The translations under genes and the position numbers were made by a program. A stretch of DNA of 64,000 nt from Rhynchosporium graminicola (lineage: Eukaryota > Ascomycota > Leotiomycetes > Helotiales > Ploettnerulaceae): contig FJUW01000029.1 of the NCBI GenBank assembly GCA_900074885.1, positions 447,962-511,961 on the forward strand, written 5' to 3'. The notes below the pieces were generated by a model. The model ran no database searches. It saw only the letters and a program-made list of their open reading frames with translations, and had not been told where the DNA came from. This document shows, piece after piece, positions 47,738 to 58,819 of the stretch; positions within the stretch are counted from its first letter, which is position 1, and each line of letters begins with the position of its first letter.

Positions 47738-49152
47738 ATGTGCACACCGCCAGGACCTTCGGGAGGATCTGGTAAGCTCAATGGCATTGGGAAAGGTCTT
47801 TCTCAGATAGATCTTGATGGCCACGATCTGCCACCATCACCAGCACCTTCAAGCCCTCGAAATGGCCGGAAATATGCATTGGCAACAGAATTGGTGTATA
47901 CCGAGAGCAAGGATCAGTATGGGGCCTCGAGTATGCCCATCTACCAATCTGCGACTTTCAAGCAAACTTCTGCTGGCGGAGGGAACGAGTACGATTACAC
48001 AAGATCGGGCAATCCAACGAGGACACATTTGGAGAGGCATCTGGCGAAGATTATGAACGCTACGAGAGCATTGGTGGTGGGATCTGGTATGGGAGCATTA
48101 GATGTCATCACGAGGATCTTACGGCCTGGGGATGAAGTTATCACAGGCGATGATTTATATGGTGGTACAAATCGACTGTTGACGTACATGTCTCAGAACC
48201 ATGGGATCATTGTCTACCACGTTGATACCACAAACCCGGAGACAGTCAGAGGAGTCGTATCACCAAAGACAGCAATGGTCCTCTTGGAGACACCTACGAA
48301 TCCTCTGATCAAGATCGTCGACATTCCTTCCATTGCCAAGATTGTACACGATGTAAACAAGTCCGCATTGGTTGTGGTTGACAACACCATGTTGTCACCG
48401 ATGCTGTGCAACCCTCTTGAGCTGGGTGCCGATATTGTTTACGAGTCGGGAACAAAGTATCTCTCGGGGCATCATGATATCATGGCAGGCGTTCTGGCCT
48501 TCAATGATCCGGCGATCGGAGACAAGATGTATTTTACCATCAATTCAACCGGCTGCGGACTGGCTCCCAACGATGCGTTCCTCCTCATGAGAGGCATCAA
48601 GACCCTGGCCATTCGAATGGAAAAGCAACAAGGAAATGCTCAGAGAATCGCCGAGTTTCTTGAGAATCATGGTTTCCGCGTCCGATATCCAGGTCTCAAA
48701 TCACATCCACAATATGATCTCCATTGGTCCATGGCGAGGGGAGCAGGAGCTGTACTGTCCTTTGAGACTGGAGACGTTGCTTTATCTGAGCGTATCGTTG
48801 AAGCCGCCAGGTTATGGGGTATCAGCGTCAGTTTTGGTTGTGTGAACAGTCTGATTAGCATGCCTTGCCAGATGAGTCACGCGAGTATCGACGCGAAAAC
48901 GAGAAAGGAGCGACAAATGCCCGAAGATATAATCCGTCTCTGTGTGGGCATCGAGGATGCAGATGATTTGATTGACGATTTGAGCAGAGCAGTAAGTATT
49001 CCTGGTTCAATCTACAGTACGATACTAATGAACAGTAGTTGGTACAAGCTGGAGCCGTAACCATTACTCAAGATGGCTTCCAGGCCGTGGGCCCAGCTCG
49101 AGCATTGGCAGATATGCCGATAGAGGAATCTGATGCGGCAGCAGCGCCATGA
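47738..49152 (+). CDS. STR3: cystathionine beta-lyase, PLP-dependent
   Basis: Two exons, 47738-48991 and 49039-49152, join to 455 residues. The enzyme splits cystathionine to homocysteine, pyruvate and ammonia in methionine synthesis. Family blocks include ATELVYTESKDQYGASSMPI, YDYTRSGNPTRTHLE, GDDLYGGTNRLLTY, VLLETPTNPLIKIVDI and the PLP-binding lysine Lys240 in YESGTKYLSGHHD. The C-terminal part has RGAGAVLSFET and HASIDAKTRKERQ. The open frame can extend upstream to a GTG at 47627, but the first ATG at 47738 fits fungal homologues. It could also be called a cystathionine gamma-synthase-type enzyme, but the pattern favours beta-lyase. Confidence 0.88.
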
Positions 49153-50149
49153 ACATAATTCATAAGCTTGACATTGTATTTTGCATTTTCGTATGGGTGC
49201 CGGCGTTGGCTTGGGTTGAGGTTGCTGAGGAAAAGGTGACGAGGGTTTTGAGCTATTGTGCTCACTAAAACACAATATGAATTCTTCAAAGCTTGCCATG
49301 AGCCAAGTCCTTTCTTTCCTTTCAGACTGGTAACCGTCTCGTTAGCTTGTACGCCGCTCATATTGCCTAGCTGGCTTTGCTACTCCAGATTGATCGTAGA
49401 TGTCTCCATCATGTTGAGTAATCGTGATCTTTTTGGTCAATGTTCGCTAGACAATTTCTGCGCTTCAATTTGCTCTTTTTCTCGACTACACCTCGCAACG
49501 CTCCGAGTGACATCTCTTCGAGATATTTCAATCTTAATTCGTCTTCCAACTAGCAGCTCCCACTCCTTTTTTCCCTCACATCTTGACCAGGTGCTATCCT
49601 ACTTGTCATTATATCTCATCGCCTACTAAGAACCACCTTTTACTGCTCTGGCACTGACCTCTTCCCATCAAATCTCATTTCAAGCAAGGAATAATTTAGA
49701 ATATGTCACGAACTTACTCGCTGATAACATTCCACTCGATCCACTCTTCCTGCTCCATATGGCTTCTCAATCAATGAGTTTCCTCTTCAAAACATCTTGC
49801 CGGTCTCAGATGAATTCTTCTCCAGGCGCGAAGCGAGCAAGCATGGCTACATCCTACATTTTGGCTGGGGGTTTCGAGGAAGGTACATGATATTTTGGGA
49901 GGCTGGCATCAGGACATAGCCAACATGTGCTTCAAAGAGAAAGATGAGTAGTTTGATGGTTGAGGTTATAGAAGAGGCCTCGTGATGCAGGATATTGTGG
50001 TCATGAGGAGAGAGGTTGTATCGGGGAGGATATCATAACGAGGGTGTAGAATTTTGATGTAATATTGAAAGACTAGAGGACCTGTGGAAACAGAGAATAA
50101 AGTTATACAGGTTAATATAGGATGGTATTAGAAGTATTAGTAGCAACTG
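49153..50149. other. transition from genes to the AT-rich repeat block
   Basis: Base composition changes here from ordinary to strongly AT-rich near 50150. A 123-codon plus-strand frame at 49258-49629 has no recognisable content. I see no gene. Confidence 0.5.
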
Positions 50150-50599
50150 CGTCCGGAAAGTACTACTACTTAGCGTAAACTTGCGTAAACTTTATACTTA
50201 GTTGCCTTATACCTGATATACAGACTAAAGAATACACTTTTTCTAATTATATATCAATAATTCGATTCAATCGCAAGGTTACGTTGATCTTCAGAGTAAG
50301 GTATAGATTAGTTGAATACTGTTTATTATATTGCAGTACTAATTACTATAGAGAGTTAACCGAAGATATTATCTAGAAAGATTCCGTATAAATTATATAC
50401 GTAACCTATAATAAACCTAAATCCTCGCAATATACCCCTCTATAGAGATACTATAAATTAGTAACTTATATAAGTATAAGTAATCTAATCTCCTATAATT
50501 AGTTAATTATACTATTATATATATAGTAATACCCCTAGAAAGATAGAACTATACCCTAATATTATATAAACTAGATAAAAACCTAGGCTCTGTATGTCC

Positions 50600-51200
50600 T
50601 CTAAGATAATCATATCTTCTAATTAATATTTATACCTCTAATTCTAAGTATAAAATAGTTATATTTAGAATTATTTTAAAAGCTTTTCTATTTAAGAAGC
50701 TTAGTAGCTTAGTAAAACTATCTATTACGTTGTCTTTCAAGAGTATATATTAAGGGTCTAGGTAACCTCTATTGACCTTCTAACGTAAGTAATAGAACTT
50801 AATCGATATGCTTAGTATACTAATATAATTCAGGGGTCTCTAATAGAGATAAGGCTTCTTAATTATCGAATTATATCTCGATACTCCGAGGGTCTAGCTT
50901 ATTATAGCCTAGCTCCTTTAGTACTTATCGTATCTATGAAGCTTCTCTAGTAAACGCGTATATAGCTATATACTCTGCTCCTATGGAAGTAAGAGCTATA
51001 ATAGTCTATCGCTTTGAAATAGCTAAGAAAATACCTTCTATAAGAAAGAAATAGACTCTGGTATATAATACTCTATTAATTCAGTTTCCGTCTTAATTAG
51101 AGTTATAGAGACCTCTTAATTTCATCTTCTCTCTATTAGTGACCTCTTCTCTATAAGTTATAATAGAATGCTTCGTATCTTCTTAAGTATATAAGTACTC
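50600..51200 (-). mobile_element. RIP-worn Ty1/copia pol relic (RNase H end)
   Basis: On the minus strand the translated sequence shows eroded copia RNase H landmarks: IALTSIGAEYIA (family ALSSTEAEYIA, about 50961-51010) and, further on, LKDNVIDSFTKLL (family DNVADIFTK, about 50710-50750). A decayed form of the aspartate-tryptophan block lies near 51061-51120. Stops interrupt every frame. No matching LTR was identified, and the limits are approximate. Confidence 0.6.
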
Positions 51201-51373
51201 TCTTAGTATTCGTAAGGTATTAAGATAACGGATTTATCAAAAACTATAATAGTATAAAGTAATAGTATAATATCTTAGCGAGTATAAGCTAGATATTATA
51301 AGCTATTATAAAGCTATTAATATAGCTTAGTTTCTTATAAAGTAGCTTCTCTCTTGAATTTAACTATAGAAAC

Positions 51374-51641
51374 TGTGACGACAGCTCACCTGAATATCAC
51401 ATGAGAAGAAGGATAGATACTAGGGCCCAAGTTCACAGGTATCCCGGCATAACTAGTATCCGACTCGGTATAGTATTAGACTAGTACTAGTATATATATA
51501 TAAGGTGCCTTATACTCTATCTCTCCTCTTCTTCCTTCCTTATCTTTTTATTTCCTTCGTAATAGATTATATAAGATCGCTCTTAGCTTCCCTACTTATT
51601 TATTCTTACTTATATACCGCCTCGAGTCTTATATCGTTATA
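51374..51641 (+). mobile_element. candidate LTR fragment, TGTGACGAC family
   Basis: The segment starts TGTGACGACAGCTC and ends GTTATA, which could be a mutated GTTACA terminus. It contains a pyrimidine-rich stretch after a TATA-like run, as LTR promoters do. The assignment rests on the ends only. Confidence 0.4.
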
Positions 51642-52416
51642 TTAAACAAAAAGATTAAGATAGCCGGAGATAGCTTACTATAATATCTTACTACTAAGTT
51701 AGTTATTCGATAACTACTCGCATATAGCCGAGATATCAGAGATCTCTCGGATAATTATAAATTAGGGTTTAATTCAGCTTATCGTAAATAGTACTATAGA
51801 GGAGGTCTTCGCTAATACTCCTTTAATAACTCCCTTAGTATAAAGGAATTATAAATAGATTTTAAAGAAGATATAATAAACACCCCGGAACTTTAACCTC
51901 TACGTATCGCTACTGAAATAGCTCTAATATACCCCTTTTTAAGCTATTATTATAGCTCTTAATTAATAAACTAGAGACCTCTCCGGTTCTAGAGGAACTT
52001 AACGCGATCCCTCCCGCTTTACCTCCGAACTTAATCTATTATATCCTTTCTTACTCTAAACGTCTCTTATACTAAAGAATATTAATACTTTATTAAGGAA
52101 GTACTAACTAAGAAGAAAAGGAAAATAAAAGCGAAATTTATTAAGAGTATAATCGCTAAGTACTCTTACTACTACAGATAACTCGAACTTAATCTATTCC
52201 CTCTTATAACGATTAGTAAACTAGAAGGAAAAGAATAACTCTTTAGAAGATACTATAGATAGACTAATCTCCGTATAAGATAAGTTCCTTGTAGGGGTAC
52301 CTCGCTTATCTTCGACTCTTCTATCAGAACTAGTACTATAATCTCCGCGTATTCCGAAGTTTAATAAGCTAATAAACTCTATTCTAATACGTAGTACTAA
52401 GAGGAAGGATACTATT
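51642..52416 (+). mobile_element. AT-rich transposon relic between two LTR-like ends
   Basis: No intact reading frame remains. It follows one LTR-like segment directly and stops at the next, so it may be the worn internal part of an element. Confidence 0.35.
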
Positions 52417-52545
52417 TGTGACGACTGGCTCCAACTGCCACTCGCTTAGCCTCGCGTAGCCTGTCTTGGCACTACCACGTGTATATATACCAGCCTCTAT
52501 AGTTTCTCTCCTCTGCAATTGATTCTTCTCTATTAAACTGTTATA
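52417..52545 (+). mobile_element. candidate LTR fragment starting TGTGACGACTGG
   Basis: It shares the first nine bases TGTGACGAC with the segment at 51374 and ends GTTATA. The interiors differ, so these are either different families or heavily mutated copies. Confidence 0.35.
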
Positions 52546-53143
52546 TTAGAATCAATTCTTTCAGTTGCTAAGGGCGCTATTATACTACGTAACGCTATAG
52601 TAGTTCTCGGAACTGCAAATTTAATATCTTCAACGAATAGCTTTAGGAGCTATTACTTTAACGTAACGCAATAGTAGTCGTAGTACTATAAAATCTACGT
52701 CTCCCTTACCTCTTTGCTCTTTCGACGGTCTTCTGCTTAGCAACTGCTATCGAAACTCTACCCTTTCTACTTCTTAGCTATCGATAGTTCTCGGAACAAT
52801 TAAGCTCTTCTTACCTTACTTTCTTTCTTTCGCTATCGATAATTCACAGAATAATCGAGCACCTCTCTCTTCTCTTCGATTTCAACTACTCCTTAAGATA
52901 AGCGCTATAGAGCTTCTTAAGTAGCTTATCAATCTTACTCTGTAATAGCGTAATTCGCCCTCCTCTCGGCCGAAACCTTCACTCCCTAAGCCTGAAAAAT
53001 TCAATAGTATAGCGACTAAGTGGGATACTTAGCTTCCGGCAATTGAAGCGAAATTAGCTATCGACGGCGAAGCTATCGGTAATTCAACTGCGTAGTTTTA
53101 CTATGTATACCTTAATCTTAAGAGTTAAGCTTAATCACTTGTA
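52546..53143. other. AT-rich stretch of unknown origin
   Basis: RIP-like composition with no identifiable frame. It lies between the LTR-like fragment and the first gypsy copy. Confidence 0.4.
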
Positions 53144-53378
53144 TATGACGCTTGCTCTAGAAAGGTCTCAAAACTACCTGAGTAATAAGACCTCATATTA
53201 CTATAAATATAAAGTAATAAGAATCACTTAAGAATCTACAACTAAGGAGTAAAGAAGTAGAGAGAGAATAGAAGTATATATATAAAAAGGGGCCCCTAAA
53301 CTCTACTCGTGTAATCTCGCTTAGTAGTAAGTATTTCTACTAATAGGGAGAGACTTCTAAACCTAACTAGTTGTTATA
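53144..53378 (-). repeat. 3' LTR of gypsy copy 1
   Basis: 235 bp. In plus orientation it starts TATGACGC and ends GTTATA, consistent with TGTAAC...GTTACA termini after C-to-T change. Confidence 0.8.
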
Positions 53379-53400
53379 TTACTCCCCCCTCCGAAAAAAG
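53379..53400 (-). other. polypurine tract of gypsy copy 1
   Basis: The minus strand reads CTTTTTTCGGAGGGGGGAGT immediately inside the 3' LTR, as expected for the second-strand primer. This fixes the element orientation. Confidence 0.65.
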
Positions 53401-56400
53401 CTCGCCCTCGAGCGTTAGTCTATCTCCTTATTACTATTAAAGTAGTTATAATTATTAATTCTATCGTAGAAAGCTTTCAGCTAATTAAGTAGTCTAGTAG
53501 GAAGTCTAGCTTACGTTAAGTTATTAAAGTGGAATTATTATAGCTTAGTAAGAGCGTATTTAATATCTATAGCGTCGTACTATATAAGATCGATGTCTTA
53601 ATTTAACTAGGAAACTCGGTATAAGAGGCTATTACGCTACTTGCGGCACGTAAGTATATCTTCGATCTCCTATTTATTATTACTAGTAATATTAATAAGT
53701 AATAGCAGTAGTAAGGTTTATCCTAATAAGGAGTCGTTTAGATACTTCCGTAGCTTAGCAGCAGGGAATACGTTATATACTTTTATACTAGTAGGGAGCT
53801 CTAGATAATAAGAGCTTCTGACTTTTTTAATTATATAGAAGGGTCTATTAGTCAGGAAGTCGAGTTTTTTACTAAGTCGAGTACTTATAAAGTCGCGTAT
53901 ATCTAGCTAGATAAGGTTGTCTATAGTAAAGTCGACTTTATAGCGTAAGCGATTATAAGATTAGGATATCTTAGCTTAAGTACGTTAGAGGCTTAATTAA
54001 GTAATAGTCTAAGTATTATATAGATAATTAGCGTAATCTAGAGCTTACTAAGTATTTAACTTATTAGTAAGCGTAGTAGAGTCAGGTAAGTCTTTCTAAT
54101 TCTAATTAACGTAGGGTATATATCTATAAACGACTTTAAAGAGTAAGAGACCTCTAAGGGATTCGTAAGGAAGAGTTATCTAAGTGTAGTCTATAATAAG
54201 TAAGAATTCCGACTAGTCGTCTTAATAGTAAGAGATAAAAGGTTATAATCTACGTTAGAGATATTAGTTATAGATCTCTATTTAGCTATCTATTTACGGG
54301 TAGTCTACTATAGAAAGCTATCTTTTAGTACTAAGAATAATAATAACTATAATCTAAAAACAAGAAACGAATTAAAGCCCTCTATTAGAGGTAATTATCA
54401 ATAGAGCTCCGAAATAGTAATATACGTAGTATAAGTAAAGCTTTATAAAGTCGCGCGTATCAGAGGTCTTTCAGCATAGAATACTAATTACTTATTTACT
54501 AAAATAGTCGATAAATACGAGAATATTATTATAGCTATATTTATCGCAGTTAAAGCTATAGTAATCGACTATAATATACTCCTATAGATATAACAATATA
54601 AGCAGAGGTTAGAGGAGGCCCGGTTTCTTATCACGAAGCAATTAAATTCGTTAGTAAGTATAATAGTTATAGTAATACTAATTAATAGTTAAAGCGATTC
54701 CGTACTACTAGTATTATAATACTAGTAGTTATAAGGTCTTCTTTATACTTAGATAAGTAATCTCTAATCGGTCGTATACTTCGCGTATAAGTTGCATGCG
54801 AAAATATAAAACGTTAAGTATAATTAGTCTTCCTTTATAAAGTAGAAGATCTTTTTCTATAATTAGTTTTCTAAGAGTAATAAAAAGAGCTTATTTCCGT
54901 AGTACTTAGAGTAATAGCGTAATGCGATTAGCGTTAAGTACTTACTATACTATAGAAAAGACTAGCGATAAGTCGGCGACTTCTAAGGCGTTAATAAGCT
55001 TAAAGTTATCTATAGAGTCGGAGCTATTCCGGAGGTTACTTATAAGTAGTACTAGATCGATTTAGTCTTCGCATAGTAGCTACTATAAACGCTAAGTTCT
55101 TTTAGCGTTATTCTAGTCATCTAATTTATCTATTCTACGAGAGAGAGCGTTAGTAAGTAGATTATACTTCCTAGGTCGATAAGTAATTATAAAATTATAA
55201 TCTACAAGTAGCTTAGCTTATCGTACTTATCGTGCGTTTAGCTATTTAGAAGTTATGAAGTACTTAAGAGCTTTATAATTAGTAATAACGCGGATCTAAT
55301 ATAATACGCTTATAAGCTCAGATCTCTAGTTACTAAAAGATTATATAATTATAAGCATTTCCTTATCGTAGATAGCGTAATTGAGCTCAGTAAGTAGTAT
55401 AGTCTTAGAGAAGTAAGCTACTAGGAACTAGTCTTCGTCGTACTATTACAATAGTATACTTACTATTACTTTATCACTAGTATCTATTTCGATTATATAA
55501 AGTAGATATTACTAATAGTAATAGAGGAGTAGTGCCGAAGTGAGAGCGTGCTTTAGGTGATCAAAGGTATCTTTATACTCCCTAGCGAACCGAAAGGATA
55601 TATTATTTTTAGTAAGTTATATAAGAGGTTTTACGATAATTCTATAGTCCTTAATAAATCGTTAGTAGAAGTTATAAAAGCTTAAGAACAATTATACGCC
55701 CTTAACTATTATTAAGTAATTCTAAGATTATATAATATTAACCTTCTTAGGGTCTACCTCGATCCTAGAAGTAGAGATAATAAATCTAAAGTATTTAGTG
55801 CGAGTAACGTTAAATTCACACTTCTTAAGGTCAGCTTATAATCTAGCGTCTTATAATCGTTATAGCACCTTATATATATATAATTAATACTATAGTAAGT
55901 CGTTAGAGTAGATCAGAATATTATCTAGATATACTATATAGAAGTCATCTAAGTAGTCGAATAAGATATTATTCATATATCGCTAGTACGTCGCAGGGCC
56001 GTTAGTCAGACCGAAAGGGAATACCTTATACTTATATATACTGTAATAAGTCCGGAAGGTCGTATACTCTTCAGAGGCTAGATCTATTCGAATTCAGTAG
56101 AACGCCTAGCGAATATCTAGTTTAGTAAATATCTTAGTAGTAGAGATTCTAGCTAGCGTTTTATCGATTAATAGCAATAGATATTGATCCTTCCTCGTGA
56201 AGTTATTAAGTACGCGAAAGTCGATATAGAATCTTAGACTTCTATTAGCTTTCTTAACGAAAAGAATAAGTGTAGTATATAGTACTTAAGAAGGTTCAAT
56301 AAAACCTTTAGCTAAGTTATTAGTAATATACGCCTTAATAACTTCAAGTTCTTTAGCTGATATCTTATATAAGAAAGAGTATTTAAAGTTCTTCTTAGCC

Positions 56401-58597
56401 CTTTCCTTAAGCTTAATTTAGTGATTATATAAGCGATAAGGAGGGAGAATATCGCTAGCTTCCTTAGAAAAGATATATACCTACTAGCTATACTCGTAAG
56501 GGATCTATAGTTCTGAATCTAATTCGCTTAAGCTAATAGCAAATTACTAAGCGGTTTTAAGACGTTCCGTAAGGTAAATAGTTAAAGATATAATAGTAGT
56601 ATTACGTTACTAAACTACGATTCAGTTATTAAGAAGCTTATCTATCTCGTGAAGAGTAGTAGAGAAGATCTTATTATTAGAAGACTTCTAGTGTTTATAT
56701 AAGAGATAGAAAGCTAAGCTGCTAATTATGTAAATCTCTAGCGCAGGAGGCTCTAGAAGAGGTCTAAGCACACGAGGTGATCTTTATCGCTTCCGAAATA
56801 TCGTAGTAGCTATTTTTATACTTTAAGTAGCTTCTATTAAGTCGCGAGATAGTGTTCCGAGTAACTATTAGTCTATAATATAAATTATATAGGCATAGTC
56901 TTATAAATAAGTCTTTAATATAGAGACTTCTAATTAGGGTTAAAGTAGAGATTCACGCGGGATATAAGTGATAATATTACTAAATTATACGCACTTCGGC
57001 TGTATATTAGTAGCTTCTCTAGAGTATAAAGACTTCTCTTTACTATTTTATTCTTATTCTTTAGGTAATAAACACTTAGGCTTATTATATCTATAATAAG
57101 TAGTATAAACGCCGGAGAATCGGTCCTAACTAATTAGTAGTAGTAATAGAGAGTTAGTTACTTATAGAATACCCTCTAGGGGAGAGTTTTAGATATTTTT
57201 ATAGCTATAAGTCTCCCTAGAAGTGCGCTTCTAAGCTAATAATAATCGTTTAATAATAGAGATAGAGTTAATAATAGCTCGAATATTAATAAGAGAGTTA
57301 GCTACGCTTCGCTATTCCTCGTACGCTTCCCAGAACTGATTAAGGCGTTCGTTTCGTTCGTTAGAATAATATTAATAGCGCTAATAAGTATAGTATTTAT
57401 ATAAGTCCTTAATCTCGATCGGAGAGCTATAAACGTTACTAGGAGGAGTATATAGTAGCTAAATAATCTATCGTTTAGAGGTATCTAAGAGTACTTGATA
57501 TTCCGAAAACTAAGTCCTTCCGAGTATAATACTATAGTTTCCGAGAGTAGTAATAAGAAAAGGGGTAAATACCTAAATATGATGATCTACTATTAAATTA
57601 AGTATCGTATAGTGACTAATAGTACTACTATTAACGCTATTGAAGCCTTTAATAGGAATTGCGTTTAGTAGAAAGTAAATTAAAGGTTTTAAGAAAAAGG
57701 AAAGAGATTTGAGAAAAGAATAATTAATAAAATAGTATCTATTAGCTCTAGAATCGAGAAGTGTAAGTAGCTTATACGAGAGTCTATTCTTAGTAAGAGT
57801 AGCACGTATAATAAACGATTAACTACTAAGAAGCTTCGTAAGGTTAAGATATTATATATCGCGTATACTACCTAAGAAGAAGTCTTTCCCTAGGCGTAGT
57901 CTTTTACTAGCGGTTTAATATACTCTTAGGCGTTATCGTACGTCTCTTCGTCGTTATTATCTTCTAACTCGCTATTAATATTATTATTAGTATTAATTAT
58001 ATTAATTCGATACGGAGTATTAGGTCGAGCTGATAATAAGCATAAGTATAAGATAAGCGTAAAGTAATAAGGAGTATTCGCTGGCGATTATGCATAAGGC
58101 GTATCGTTTCGTATAAAGTATAGTACTTATTTACTAGTCGTACTAGTATTCTCAGGCGTAGGAAGATTAATTTGCGGATAAGAAGAAGAGTTAGTACTAT
58201 AGCGCTAAGAGGAGGTATTTATAGGGCGTTCCCGAGTCGCGCTAGCCTTAGCTGAAGACTCGGAATAGTAGGTCTTTTTAATAAATTGACCTTAGTCTTT
58301 AGCTTATATAGCCTTAACGTATTCTTCTAGTATCCTTAACGTTCGGTACTATTAGAAGAGCTATTTCTGTAGCTATATAAGTAGCTTCTCCTATAAGTCT
58401 ATTTTCAGAGTCGATTAATTATTTACTCTAGCTTTACGAGCTAGCGTACGAAACTCGTAGTAGAACGTCTAGAAGGTCTACTTATAATCTATCTTTAGCG
58501 CGGAGTAGCTAGCTCTTATAGTTTATTAGTCGTATGAATTAGATAAGAAGGAGACGAGTTAAGTAATCATATCGAGTGAATCGATTATACTACCTTC

Positions 58598-58818
58598 TGT
58601 AACGCTTGCTCTAGAAAGGTCTCAAAACTACCTGGGTAATAAGACCTCATATTACTATGAATATAAAGTAGTAAGAATCACTTAAGAATCTATAACTAAG
58701 GAGTAAAGAAGTAAAGAGAGAATAGAAGTATATATATAAAAAGGGGCCCCTAAACTCTACTCGTGTAATCTCGCTTAGTAGTAAGTGTTTCTACTAATAG
58801 GGAGAGACCTCTAAACCT
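58598..58818 (-). repeat. 5' LTR of gypsy copy 1, truncated at the gap
   Basis: It matches 53144-53364 with few differences, mostly transitions. The last 14 bases seen in the other LTR are lost at the N. Confidence 0.8.
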
Positions 58819-58819
58819 N
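58819..58819. other. ambiguous base N, probable assembly join
   Basis: A single N interrupts the LTR, and the sequence after it continues in the interior of a second copy at a position matching about 54337. The join is suspect. Confidence 0.85.

Larger units (their letters stand above)
53144..58818 (-). mobile_element. Ty3/gypsy LTR retrotransposon, copy 1, RIP-inactivated
   Basis: The element is read on the minus strand. Its 3' LTR (53144-53378) and 5' LTR (58598-58818, cut by the N at 58819) are near-identical for about 220 bp. A purine-rich tract on the minus strand lies at 53379-53400, next to the 3' LTR. Reverse-transcriptase landmarks are present: FTKLDIR followed by a stop where Q is expected (about 56110-56131), FPFGLTNGPATY (near 56000), and VYLDNILIYS (about 55905-55934), where the family has YLDD. 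The RNase H tail includes a decayed RPRKYNLLTNALS (about 55145-55185). Stops throughout make it inactive. A block next to the 5' LTR, present in copy 2, is missing. Confidence 0.85.
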
